DNA of 64,000 nt. Origin: Chondrus crispus. Taxonomy: Eukaryota; Rhodophyta; Florideophyceae; Gigartinales; Gigartinaceae. Both the position numbers and the translations under genes were made by a program. Below, piece by piece: positions 10,731 to 21,063 of this stretch; position 1 is the first letter of the stretch, and every line of letters starts with the position of its first letter. The notes beneath the pieces were generated by a model. The model worked only from the letters and a program-made list of their open reading frames with translations, was not told the origin of the DNA and did no database searches. The DNA is taken from the NCBI RefSeq assembly GCF_000350225.1, contig NW_005178533.1:124001-188000 (forward strand). Direction: 5' to 3'.

Positions 10731-11899
10731 TGTAGTGCAATGCCCGTCTTGGGTAGGGGGGTGAAAGGAAGTGAGAAAAGGAAAAAATTGGATACTGTAG
10801 TCTGGGCTGGAGGACACACGTGTGCAACGATGCGCACGATTATTTTAATTATTTAATTCTATTTACAACTTAGATCTAGAATCTAGAGCCGGGAGCTGCT
10901 GTACTCGCCCGGCGGGGCTATAAAGCATAGTCCAGTTACCAACCCAAGCGAGTAAAGGTAACCCGAGTTGTCGGAGTTGAATGTCGCCTTGGTCGAAGTC
11001 CGTCTCTACCAAGACGCTCCGTTTTACATAAGCCTACGGCATCCTTCAGTGCTCGGGGGTCCCCTTCCCTTTTCCTTTATTTCCCAATCAAACCCGAGTT
11101 GCCGGAGTTAGATCTCGCCCTCCTCGAAGACCGCTTCCGTTCACATGAAGCGCTTCACTTCTACGCTGCTAACGACATCCTCTATTGCTCGGGGTCCCAT
11201 TCTTTTTCTTTATCCTTTACCATTCCTATTTCTATATCTATTCCCTATCCATTTCCATTTCTGCCTCTATCCTTTTCTATCTGTTGGTGCCATCAGCATT
11301 GGTTGCGACCGATCCGGTGTAGGTGTTTTAGCCATCGGGCAACACGTTGTGTAGCGCTGCTACTGTTTCAAGTTCCGTAGGAAGGCTGTTGCAACGACGC
11401 CTCCGTCAAAGGTCTTACTGTATAAGACAGAGTTGGTAGCACCAACAGCGATCGCGGTCGCGCTGGTGAGTGTGTTTTTAGCCATCGGGCAACACGTTGG
11501 TAGTAGCGTTGCTACACGGTTACGATTCCGTCGGGTAGTGCTGAACAAGCCCCCGTCGAAGATGTTGAATTAAACACAAGGTGCTGAAGACACTCGTCGA
11601 GCATTTGCCTTACAACCCAGCGAACCGCGGTTACATCCTCGTAGACAAGCCCGACCCGCACTCGCCGAGCACTCAAGTCTTCACAAGTCTCTACCACCAT
11701 TATCCTCCGGGGCCGGGCATCTTTCCTTACCCCCCGTCGGAGTGGAGCTACCGTGGGCTGCAAGCCCACACAAGGGGAAAGGGAGTCTCGAACGCTCCGT
11801 AGCGCGTGCCATCGGCAGTGGTTGTTTCTGTCGCTATTTTTCTTCTTTTTGTTTGACCGTCGGACTGTGCCCGCGGCCTGCCAGGCACATTGCACTACA
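10731..11899 (+). repeat. Family A 3' LTR (copy A1, 1169 bp)
   Basis: It begins TGTAGTGCAAT and ends ATTGCACTACA, an 11-bp inverted terminal repeat around the usual TG...CA. A TATA box (TATAAAG, 10919-10925) follows a GC-rich hairpin. The 3' half contains two related units of roughly 150 bp (each with GCGACCGAT or a similar block, a CCATCGGGCAACACGTTG block and GTAGCG(C/T)TGCTAC). Homologous LTRs lie at 19969-20991, 53638-54574 and 63889 to the window end. Confidence 0.9.
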
Positions 11900-11901
11900 A
11901 A

Positions 11902-12084
11902 CAACCAACACCCAAATCCAAGCACATAGACGTGAAATACCACTACGTCAACAAAAAAGTCCTACGCTGACGCATCGCCGCCATGAAAATACCATCACAA
12001 GACAATCCTGCAGACTGTCTCACCAAACGCCTCAAACCAATGATCTTTGCGCACCCACTCTCCATGCTCCGGCTCTCCGCCACA
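11902..12084 (+). pseudogene. Ty1/copia pol fragment: C-terminal end of RNase H
   Basis: The frame reads KSKHIDVKYHYVNKKVLR, a stop (TGA), then MKIPSQDNPADCLTKRLKPM. The pair HIDVKYHYV and NPADCLTKRL is the signature of the end of Ty1/copia RNase H. Only this last part is present because the sequence upstream is the A1 LTR. It therefore marks a copia element that A1 entered or was joined to. Confidence 0.78.
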
Positions 12085-12104
12085 TCAGCACCAAGCGCGG
12101 CGAC

Positions 12105-12258
12105 TGTTGTATGTTAATTTTTCCGCTTGTTGCTGCCACCGCCTCCCCTCCACTCCCTGTCGTATGTTACACGTGTACATAGCTCCTTGACGGTACTTAA
12201 CACCGCCGTCGCTCTTGCCATAGTAAACACGACCTTAGGGTCTTGAGTCTCTCCCACA
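12105..12258 (+). repeat. Probable Ty1/copia 3' LTR (about 154 bp)
   Basis: It starts TGTTGTATG about 20 bp after the copia RNase H fragment and ends CTCTCCCACA, a TG...CA structure. Its 3' two thirds recur at 14780-14893, which supports a repeated LTR. The borders are estimated. Confidence 0.55.
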
Positions 12259-14779
12259 GGACACATCCCAGTTTGTGCGCTGCCAATGAACATTTGTTAC
12301 CAGTGTACAGTGCATGTCCTTTGTAACAGATCGCACGTGTGTCACCCCCTTACACCACATGTAGTGCAGTATAAATATATCAGAATAATACGACGACATG
12401 TAAAGGACTCATGGGTCTCCCGTTCCAACATTTTGTATTGTCAAAACCGTAACAATTTGTTCTCTGCATTGGTAGAATATTTACCGAAGTAAATATATGT
12501 CTGACTTCAATGTCGGGTCAGATCTTGAAAGCCGACCCTTCCGAGAGCGCGTGCCGCGTACGACGGGAACTGTCGGGAGGAGTTGGTCTCTCCGGTTTGT
12601 CCACAAACGGGCCGCGTACAGCAGGAAGGTAGACTACCGAGGGGCAGCGGATGCAACAAGTCACCGCTGCCCAAGGACGCTGCCCAGGGACAGGGGTGCC
12701 GAGTTGGATAGGCTGATTCCGTGCGCGAAGTTCTAAGATTCAAACGCGAACTATATCGCCGCGTGTTTCAACAGTCTCCTCACTGCTCGGTTGTCAATGC
12801 CTGACGCCCTCTCGAGCCTTCGGCTATGCCGGAATAGTTGCACTAGGATTTTGGTTGTGCAATTAAAGCACTGTGTTGTTCTGTTCTTTTGTTCGTTGTT
12901 GGTTACTGTTGATATCTATCCGCAAACGTATCTACTTATATCGCTAATGCAGAGCTACTTCATTCCTAATGCCCCAGCTAGGTGCCTCTCGATAAAGCAA
13001 AAACGATGGCCGCTGACATGATACTGTATTTGGCGCATATGCCATGTATGCGATATCAACCCTGAATTTCAGATTCCCATTTCGAGAATCGCAAGCCTGA
13101 TTTATCATATCCATTTCCTTCATTGGTTCCATGCGTGCAGATTAACAGTATCAAAATGCGACTGTAGGTTCGACGTGACTGCAGCTGAGATATGAAAATT
13201 ATGCGTTCGTGTTTCTAGATTCTTTTTATGATGTAGATACATCTCGTCCTGTGCCTCTCACAAACAAACAAGACGATAAGAAGTAGAAACAAGAACCGTT
13301 AGATCAGACACTTAAAAAGATCAAGAGAACGGTTTCTTCTATGTCCTAGGTAAACCAGGTTGGTGCACGTTTTCTTTCTTGTTCTGTGCGTTCCTCTCTT
13401 CATCCCTGATCTACGACCGACACTAGCCTCCATCCCCACTTCTCTTGATTGCTCATATATTTTACAATCCTGGTCACATAAATAGGCTTTTCGAGATGGG
13501 TCTTGGTAACGTTTACATCGAGTTGAGGTTTGTTTTGAGACTGTATGAATTAAACTTTGCTCGAGTGAAAAGTAAGCTGCTGCGCCTAGATTTCCTTCCT
13601 ATCACTTCAACTGCTGTACGTGCCGTACCTGGACTCGTTGTTTTTGTGTACACAAAAACGACGAGTACGAGTAATAAAGCGTACGAGTACAGTGGGAGAG
13701 TGAGTACAGAGAACTCGTGAGTGATTGTGCCTTGCTATTCATCGCTTTCCTGAACCACCACCACATTTCCTTCAAGAAGTTTTTTGTTCTTCTTTGCTGT
13801 GAAACTATCATATTCCTCTAACATCGGGGTCCGTGAGACCAAACAACTCGTCTTGTCCTACTCACATGTACAACATCTCATCAATGGCACTGCCTGGGAC
13901 ATTCACCTTCGTCGCCCAACTCATTTATTTCTTTCGCTTCTGTCTAAAAAGGGAATGCCGCTTATGCTTACCCGAATACAACAGTATGCCGTCGGATACG
14001 CCCTTTCATATCCACAATGTGGCAAGCCTCTACGCACGCTCAACACCCCGCAGTGCCCGTTTTCAAAGCATCAAGGCACTGTTATCAGAGGTAGTAGATC
14101 CCTGATAAGAAGGCTTTCTCTCCCTTCCCATCTCCGCTGAAATCAACCCTAGGTTCTTGTGTCTGTCGCGCACTGTCTGCCCTTGCTCATTGCCACCTGT
14201 TTCTTCAAAATTCTCCACTTCCCCCAGAATGTTAGAAAAACTAAACATCCCCCTCTCTTCATGTTCCCCTCTTGCTACCTTGCCGCACCATAGTACTTCC
14301 TACCTGGGAGTGCCCTGCTTACCAAACTGCGTCACTTTCTCACCAATCCCTTCTTGTTACCTAACCCGCAAAACACCCTCCGCCATGCCTAGCAGTGCAT
14401 CAGGCGGTTCCCAACAACAAGCTATTTTCCGCAACCACTGTTTATACTGCAAATTCCACTCACCGCAGATCATGCCGTGCTGTCATGTCGTGCTGTCGGG
14501 TGAGAAGGAACTTTTTTTTCGACATGGGGCATGTACGATGACGGGTAGGATAGTTGAGCTGTGCCTTCAACACTGATTTTCATCTCTAACGTCCACTGAA
14601 AGAAGGAAACGCACCCTTGCATCGTTTCGATCGTGTTTGCATCTCATAATCCGCAGAAAAAAAGTCTTCAAAAAATGTTAGGATATCTTCGTGTCCGCAA
14701 GCAGGACGACCACTCCGCTGTGATCCGTGCCCTTTGCTGACCTTCACCCCTTCCAGGAAAGCACTTTGGTCATCAGGTT
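12259..14779. other. Non-coding stretch without a recognisable gene
   Basis: No reading frame has a recognisable motif. A GC-richer island at about 12.53-12.73 kb is open on both strands for about 78 codons but shows no known domain. One strong palindrome is listed separately at 13634-13665. Confidence 0.55.
13634..13665. repeat. Near-perfect 32-bp palindrome
   Basis: A perfect 20-bp palindrome centred at 13649/13650 (half-site GTTTTTGTGT) extends outward with one mismatch to CTCGT...ACGAG. It has no loop, so it could form a cruciform. No coding or transposon boundary is nearby. Confidence 0.7.
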
Positions 14780-14893
14780 ATTCCCTCTCTCGCTGTCGTA
14801 TCTTACACGTGTACATAGCTCACCCACGGTACTTAACACCGTCGTCGCTCCTCCCCTCAGTAAACACGACTAAGGTCTTGAGTCTCTCCTACA
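14780..14893 (+). repeat. Second Ty1/copia LTR fragment
   Basis: Its sequence matches 12151-12258, sharing TTACACGTGTACATAGCTC, GGTACTTAACACCG, AGTAAACACGAC and GTCTTGAGTCTCTCC, and ends at CTCTCCTACA. The upstream part of the LTR cannot be aligned. It is probably a solo or truncated LTR. Confidence 0.6.
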
Positions 14894-16443
14894 CTCGCCC
14901 TCACCTCACACACACACGAGAAAGTTTGCCTTACTAAGGACACGGCCTTTTTGTATGCGGCAAGGGGGTTTGAATTGAAAGTCCTTTGAAAGCGCCGTGG
15001 TGCCTTGCTTTGGCAAGGGAGGCTATGTTCTTTTCGGCACAGGACAATGACACCAATGTTGAGCGAGAAAACGTCGTTGATACCACTAGTTTTAGATTTC
15101 TCCAGCATATTCTCTTGCTGCTCAATGGTTCCTCGTTGCTCGTATTCGGGAGATTTTCATCTCTCAACATTTGAACGTCTGGTGGAAGCGCGATTCTGCT
15201 CGCTCACACGTAACCTGGCGGTTGGACAGGGGTACCTCAAATGGAGAATCGGTGAATGGGGTCAGTGTGCGAAGCAAGAGGTTTCTGGCTAGTGTCATTT
15301 CTCTCTTTATATCTTTCGCTTTGTCTGTGCATTACAGATTATTGCATCTAGTTGATCGAGAGCAGTTGTGTTGATGCCGTTCATTGGCGCTCATCATTAC
15401 ATTGTTCAAGATAGCCGTGCAGCCGTGCGCCATGGTACGATTCGGGGCTGGCATCGAGGTTTTGAGAGGGCAATTAGCTAACCCCAACACCTAAATATCA
15501 CCGTCTTCGGCCTTGCTTGAGTAGGGAATAGACGAGAGGGCGAGCGCCCGTTATGTGCTGGGGAAGTTCCGTCGGTTCTCAAACGATGAGATGCATTGTT
15601 GTATTCACTATATCCACAAGGGTCGAGTACGTTCTTCTTCGCGTCGCAACTTAACGAGGAAACAACATGTCCGTCCCAAGATGAGCACGCGATGTTGCTT
15701 CATTTCCGCATGTCTTGCTGGCTGGTATAAGTAGATTAATATTATACTTTCGGAAAGTGGCCTCCGTTTTTGGCTGAGAAAATGAATCTACTTCCTCCAA
15801 ATTACAACTTGGTCGCATCATCTGAACCCTATTCCCAATTCCGTTTGTTTCATGAATTAGATATTGATTTCGTATGCTTTCTGACTGTTTCAGCAGACGT
15901 AGTCTTATAGTTTCAAGGAGCACTTTCTCCATAAAAAGGTAACCAATGTTTCACGACAAGAGCCTGACGGACAAATCGTTCGGTTCGGACCTAATCGTAT
16001 CGTAATCAATGCTTTCCTTTTTTCTTCTACAGTTGCATCGTTTGCCATTATCATTTGTGTCTAAAGCCATACTTTCCTTCTATCCGAGGACTGACAGTAC
16101 TTCGGTCCTTTGTCGTGCTTTGGGATCTGTCCTTGTCTGTGGAGAAGGGTCGTCTCGATACCCGTTTGTATATCGACCATCGAGACATGCTTGCACCATA
16201 TGTGTGGAAGCAATTTGTATTGGGATCATGGTCCTCGCCTGCTCCTGGCTTTTATAGACGCCTCAACTGACACACTTTTATTTTCTTTGAATTACGGTAG
16301 CATCTGCACAATATCCGGTGGTATTTCAGGTCCTGGACAACCGACATCAGAAATACAATGATTGGTCATCTCTGAAGTCAACAATACCCACCACAACGAG
16401 CTGGAATCTTCTCATCCCTGAACATCATGGACAGCTCTGCGTC
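14894..16443. other. Non-coding stretch
   Basis: I find no reading frame with family features on either strand and no strong repeat. The last 100 bp lead into the promoter of the gene at 16564. Confidence 0.5.
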
Positions 16444-16450
16444 TATATAA
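16444..16450 (+). promoter_or_regulatory. TATA box for the small secreted protein gene
   Basis: TATATAA lies 114 bp before the chosen ATG. This spacing would place a transcription start about 80-85 bp upstream of the coding start. It supports the shorter ORF over the longer upstream-extended frame beginning at 16318. Confidence 0.55.
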
Positions 16451-16563
16451 GACATGCCCGAACCAGTAACTTTGTCCTTCAACATCCCTCGCACCACAAG
16501 CCTTTCTCCAATCCAAACCGAAAACCGTCAAATCGTCCGAAAACCCCGGTCTACCTCTCCAAC

Positions 16564-16836
16564 ATGTTTCATCGCCGCACATGTTTTCTCTTGGCCCTCC
16601 TGGCCCTGGTCACAGTCGCCTTTGCTAAGAATGACAAGCGTATCGAGAACGACATCTCCATTCAGCAAGATGCCGCGGAAGATATGGAAGTTGCGGAACG
16701 AACTAGTATCAAGTGCCATTGCTACCCAACTGCGTACCAGGCTAAACTTTACTGGCATCACCACCACCATTGCTATCTCCATAGTTGCTGGAATCATCAT
16801 TACGGGTACTACGGATATTGCTGCCATCCTTATTAG
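16564..16836 (+). CDS. Small secreted His/Cys/Tyr-rich protein (90 aa)
   Basis: The ATG at 16564 opens a textbook signal peptide (basic MFHRR, hydrophobic CFLLALLALVTVAFA, predicted cleavage after AFA). A short acidic linker with a dibasic KR (residues about 25-26) follows. Residues 50-90 contain 10 His, 6 Cys and 9 Tyr, including KCHC, HHHHHC, NHHYGYYGYCC and the ending HPY. Such a tail would suit metal binding, disulfide cross-linking or an extracellular-matrix role (inference). The frame is also open upstream to 16318, but the signal peptide and the TATA box at 16444 favour this start. No stop or frameshift is present, so this is the only clearly intact host-like gene in the window. I do not recognise a named family. 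Confidence 0.72.
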   Translation: MFHRRTCFLLALLALVTVAFAKNDKRIENDISIQQDAAEDMEVAERTSIKCHCYPTAYQAKLYWHHHHHCYLHSCWNHHYGYYGYCCHPY

Positions 16837-18010
16837 GACTGCTCGCTGAGCTACCCGCACCACCTGGAGTGCAGTTGTCAGAATGGACTCAACGGGCCAC
16901 AATGGGATTATCAAATTCTTTGTTAGTCTCAGAGTCGACGACAGCTGTTTCAGTCTCAATGCCAATACATCGCAAAAATAATTTCAAGTCCCTTTCATGA
17001 AGTGTAGTTGCTCGTAAAAGGGCATCCTTAGTTGGCTGTGTGTGTGGGCATCGCGATGTACCCCGTTTTAGTTTAAAGTAAAAGCAATGAGAAGAAGTAT
17101 CAATGCATATTCAAACAAAAACGTCTTGTTTCCATACCAATACTTCACCCATGCACTCTTAAGGTTATCAGAAAACTACGGCTGCTGCCTTTTTGCGGAA
17201 TATCAATGCCTTTTACGGCAACTTCTTCTTGAAGTACTCAGATCCACGAGTACTCCGATGTTCATGTACGTGTTAGAAATAAGTTCACCATGGGGTCATA
17301 AATCAATGCGGAGAGTATCGTATCTCAGCAGAGTAAAGTGCTCCATCCATTTTCATACAGGAGGTTGCTATGGTATCTCTTCAGTTTTTTACCTACATGT
17401 CAGATGCTGCTCCCTGCGATGGGAACACTGACACCTGGACATGTGTCTCACGTGATAACCACCCTCTTCGTGCACAAAATAGTTGCCCCGCTTTGCAGTA
17501 CGCATCAAGTGTCAGACGATGGTCAGGGCTGAAAAGGCGGATGATGTTGTTGTGTTTATTCTGTTAAGAGTTGCTTGCGAGAATTGTGCCTATACTGCAT
17601 TGCATGTTCGGATGCGTCCTGAATGCATTCCAGATTGCATGACGCAATCAAGCTCAATTCTGCTGAATTGAGGAAATAGGTGCTGTACATATCATGTTAG
17701 ATACAGGCAATCGACTATATCCCTAATCTGAGGTTGTAAGATTCACTGAAGTGAACCCAAAATTGTAGGGTGGTAAACCGGTGCTTTTTGCTGGTTGTGC
17801 GATCTGAATCTTGGTATACCGGGGGAATGCGACTCTCGCTTTCCAACCATGTGGAATTCACCGCTCGAAGTGTACCCGTTAAGGCGGACGGTGACGGTGA
17901 AGTCGGGTCCATATGCCTGCTCGCAACTTGTGAGATACATTGCTGTACATGTTATGATCTGGATTTTCAGATATTTTACGGATCTTTTCTGAAGTCAGCT
18001 ATTGGTCGAA
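16837..18010. other. Non-coding stretch
   Basis: It contains the 3' flank of the secreted-protein gene and the approach to the family B promoter. Short frames around 17.1-17.7 kb show no domain. The left edge of the family B LTR probably lies in the last few hundred bases but I could not define it. Confidence 0.45.
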
Positions 18011-18060
18011 GTTGCACGGAGGTTACACGGAGGCTACACGGAGGCTACACGGAGGTTACA
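18011..18060 (+). repeat. 11-bp minisatellite in the family B LTR promoter
   Basis: Four and a half units of the form G(T/C)T(G/A)CACGGAG are arrayed head to tail just upstream of the TATA hairpin. They may be tandem transcription-factor sites of the LTR (inference). Confidence 0.75.
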
Positions 18061-18085
18061 TGGTTAACCATGATAGGGGTTCGAT

Positions 18086-18116
18086 GCTGGCGCGGCTCTA
18101 TAAAAGCCGCGCCAGC
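18086..18116 (+). promoter_or_regulatory. TATA box in the loop of a perfect GC hairpin (family B)
   Basis: GCTGGCGCGGCT (18086-18097) and its exact reverse complement AGCCGCGCCAGC (18105-18116) flank the 7-nt loop CTATAAA. An AATAAA-type signal (CAATAAACC) lies about 45 bp downstream and the gag start about 95 bp downstream, as expected of an LTR promoter. Confidence 0.75.
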
Positions 18117-18212
18117 ACCCACCCGACACATACACACACACACTCTCTCTTAGACACACAATAAACCCCACCTACGACCGCCCATCCCGGGACCACCCAA
18201 GAACTCGTTCAC

Positions 18213-19968
18213 ATGGTACTTCTGTCGAGGGACTCCACCAGCCGTGGGCAGGTCTCTATTTCATTCTCAGGGACTTCTGACGATTCCTTCGACGTCAAGA
18301 AGTTCTTTTTCTATTTCGACAACGTTTTGATGAAAGAGAAGGACGACCAAGAGAAAGCAGAGGGACTGCTTCCGTTCCTCGATGGCCCGGCATTCGAATT
18401 CTACTACAGCCGTTTCGTCGCTGGTGAAACCCTCACAGAGGAGGCCATGAACTACTCAGCAGTCAAGAAGGAGTCAAGAAGGCCTTCTTCGACAAGTTTC
18501 AACCGCAGGAAGATCCTGGGGTGGCAATACGTTCGGCCATCGACCTCAGGCTTCGAAATGATGATGTGATTTCGTTCGTGAAGAGGGCGGAGAGTTTGTA
18601 CTCTGCAGCCGAATTCAACGATTCTGCTAAGCTGGGACTTCTCCGCAAGTCCATTCGAGGTCATCCCGCGTTGATTCAGTTCGTTATGTTCGGCAGCCCG
18701 ACCACGTACAACGAATTGATTGACGCTATGAAGATGTTCGACAGCAACTGGAAATAATTCAGCCGCGTCGGTTATTCTCCGTTCAAGCATTTGTCACCAT
18801 CGACTTCACTTTCAGGTCCCCAAGAAACCAGAACCACCTTCAAGAGTGGTTACGAAGATAAGTTGGAAACTCTGACCTCCTAACTGGCTGAACTCTCTCT
18901 TCTAGTGAAGAAGTCTCAGAGAGGGTTCAATAAGCCCCCGATTGACGAACGCCCCTGTTCGTACTGTGGAAGGCAGGGTCATGGCGCCAATAAGTGCCCA
19001 GATAACTCCCATCGGGGAACTCGGTGACCTTATTGCGGTAAGGTCGGACACGCTGAACCCGCCTGTTGGGCAAAGGCTAAAGCCTGAAGGGAAGATGAAC
19101 CGAAGAAGAATCAGGGAGGAATAGAAATCAAGAAGGTAAAGTTTGCTGATGAACATTCTCTGGTTGCTACAGAAGGAGTTTCATCATCCAAACCGGAAGT
19201 AGTGGCTGCCTTAAAGCGAAATGCTCAGGGAGAACCACTGCAGAAGCAGCATCACTCAGCTGCTGCCCCACAACCGACTCCTTCGATGGTGGGCCCGATG
19301 GAATACATGCCCCCGCATCGCCATTCAACCCCAGGAGTTCTAATTCGTATTCCACCGAAGAACCGCAGGACGAGGAAGAAGACTGCTCCGAAGTCTAACA
19401 AAGTGGCTAGGCTCAGAAGCCATGTAGGAAGGTACAGTCTCCTCACCGAACTCGCCAGGGCCTCATCTGGTATCACATTCGGCCAGCTAGTTCGAAGTGA
19501 CGCTGATGACGCGAAGAATGAAATGCAGAAGTTGTTCCGCTCAAGCACAAGGAAAACAAAGATTGCCACAGTGGGGGATACAAGCTTCCCTCGTAGACTC
19601 ATGTTGGTTTCCGTCAAGATCTACTCCAAAGAGGCACAGGCACTTCTAGATTCCGGGGCAATTCCAAACTTGATGTCTAGTCGGCTCTCAGATGAACTCT
19701 CTCTGACCCCGTCTCCTACATCCCGGCAAATCACTGTCGCCAAAGGTGATACCTCACAGTGTATCGGGACTGTCTCGAGAGTTCCCGTCTCGTTTACCGA
19801 CTTGACAGTCCCAATCGACTTTCTTGTTGTGCTAAATACGCCTTTTGATCTTATCATTGGGTGCCCGACATTGGAAACCTTGGCTGCTCCGATTGATCTT
19901 CGCAGGCAAATGGTGAAGCTTTCATTCCAGGTTAGGACCGTACATCTTGGCTTGGAATATGACCGCTC
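18213..19968 (+). pseudogene. gag-pro: Family B gag and protease
   Basis: The capsid-like part (FDVKKFFFYFDNVLMKEKDD onward) is followed by two zinc knuckles, CSYCGRQGHGANKC and a second one whose first Cys codon is now TGA (19025-19027). A protease with LLDSGAIPNLMS lies at about 19640-19675. An 11-bp tandem duplication (18471-18481, GAGTCAAGAAG) shifts the frame early in gag. Further in-frame stops lie at 18755, 18881 and 19085. The frame ends where the A2 LTR begins. Capsid packages the RNA and protease cuts the polyprotein; neither can be made intact here. Confidence 0.8.
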
Positions 19969-20991
19969 TGTAGTGCAATACCCGTCTCGGGTAGGGGGGA
20001 GGAAGGAAGTGAAAAAGGAAAAAAATTGGATACTGTAGTCCGGGTTTGGGGGACACACGTGTGCGACGAAGCGCACGATTAGTTTATTTATTTAATTTAT
20101 TTACTAATTAGATCTAGAATCTAGAGCCGGGAGCTACTGTACTCGCCCCGGCGGGGCTCTATATAACTTAGCCCTTTGACGGAACAAGTCAATAAACCAA
20201 CCCGAGTTGCCGGAGTTGAATGTCGCCTTGGTCGAAGTCCGTCTCTACCAAGACGCTCCCTTTTACCTAAGCCTACGGCATCCTCTATCGCTCGGGGTTC
20301 CCTTTTCTCTTTCTTTTATTTCCCTATCCTTTTCCATCTCCAATTCTACCTATTTTTCCCTTATCTTGTGTTGGTGCCATCGGCCTCGGTTGCGACCGAA
20401 CCGGTGTAGGTGTCTTTGCCGTCGGGCGACACAGTTGACGTAGCGCTGCTACTGTGGCCCATTTTCCGACGGAGACTGTTGTAACGACGTCTCCCTCGAA
20501 GGGCTCCGTCGTCTTACGAGCCAGTGTTGGTACCATCGGTGTCGGTTGCGACCGAACCGGTGTAGGTGTTTCGAGCCATCGGGCGGCACAGTTGACGTAG
20601 CGCTGCTACTTTCATTTCATCCCGTCGGGCTGCGTTGCGACGCCCCCGTCGAAGGCCTTGTCGCGTTACAAGGTTTCGAAGAAGCTCAACGAGCATTGGC
20701 CTTACAACCCAGTGGAACCGGGGTATCTACGTACGCGCCCCACCCCACACTCGTCGAGCAGTTCTCTTCGCAAGTCTCTACCACACCGATCCCGGGCCGG
20801 GCTATTTCTCTGTGCCCCCCCCCCCCATCAGGGATCCGAGCTACTACGAGTCGCAAGCTCGTTTAAACGGAGAAGGGAGAGTCGGACACTCCGTAGCGCT
20901 GTGCCATCGGCAGTTCTTCTTTTTGTTGCTGTTGTTGTTTTTGCTGGACCATCGGACCGCGGTCTCTGCCCGACAGGCGCATTGCACTACA
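19969..20991 (+). repeat. Family A 5' LTR (copy A2, 1023 bp)
   Basis: It starts TGTAGTGCAAT and ends GCATTGCACTACA. It holds the R-region block CCGAGTTGCCGGAGTTGAAT and two tandem units of about 150 bp (about 20373-20520 and 20525-20665), each with GGTTGCGACCGAACCGGTGT and GACGTAGCGCTGCTACT. It interrupts family B protease coding. Confidence 0.9.
20145..20166 (+). promoter_or_regulatory. LTR promoter: GC hairpin plus TATA box
   Basis: A 5-bp GC stem (GCCCC-GGC-GGGGC, 20145-20157) stands directly before TATATAA (20160-20166). A similar arrangement occurs in A1 (10919-10925) and, inverted, in A3 near 54370-54400. Confidence 0.6.
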
Positions 20992-20995
20992 AAAG

Positions 20996-21013
20996 TGGTC
21001 TCCCGACCTAGAA
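20996..21013 (+). promoter_or_regulatory. Primer-binding site of A2
   Basis: TGGTCTCCCGACCTAGAA begins 4 bp after the LTR end. The same 18 bases follow the LTR in A3 (63884-63867) and in the unrelated family C (48744-48727). This supports pairing with the 3' end of a host tRNA ending ...GAGACCA. The tRNA is not identified here. Confidence 0.82.
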
Positions 21014-21063
21014 TTGCGCACAGGAGACCCGACCTAGAAACTGCGTAAGCTGAAACGGACTAA

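Larger units (their letters stand above)
1..11899 (+). mobile_element. Ty3/gypsy retrotransposon family A, copy A1 (5' end outside window)
   Basis: Reverse transcriptase, RNase H and integrase coding are followed by a long post-pol region, a polypurine tract and a 3' LTR ending at 11899. The pol sequence aligns closely with copies A2 (19969-27398) and A3 (53638-64000, minus strand) but is more diverged than those two are from each other, so A1 is the older copy. Gag and the 5' LTR lie upstream of the window. A 3885-bp DNA transposon sits inside the RNase H coding part. The right border abuts a Ty1/copia RNase H fragment, suggesting A1 inserted into a copia element; the left target-site copy is out of view. 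Confidence 0.9.
18011..19968 (+). mobile_element. Ty3/gypsy-like element family B, 5' part only
   Basis: An LTR-like promoter is followed by gag with zinc knuckles and an aspartic protease; coding stops abruptly at the 5' LTR of A2 (19969). RT, RNase H and integrase of this family are not found on the far side of A2, which has itself lost its 3' end. One deletion may have removed both. The left border is provisional. Confidence 0.7.

Noticed and set aside
12497..12736. 79-codon ORF in a GC island
   Set aside because: Open on both strands with no motif, no promoter signal and no homologue that I recognise.
16318..16563. Upstream extension of the secreted-protein ORF (start at 16318)
   Set aside because: It would bury the signal peptide inside the protein and place the TATA box within the coding region.
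18011..18060. CRISPR-like array
   Set aside because: Units are 11 bp, contiguous and without spacers; this is a minisatellite in a eukaryotic LTR promoter.
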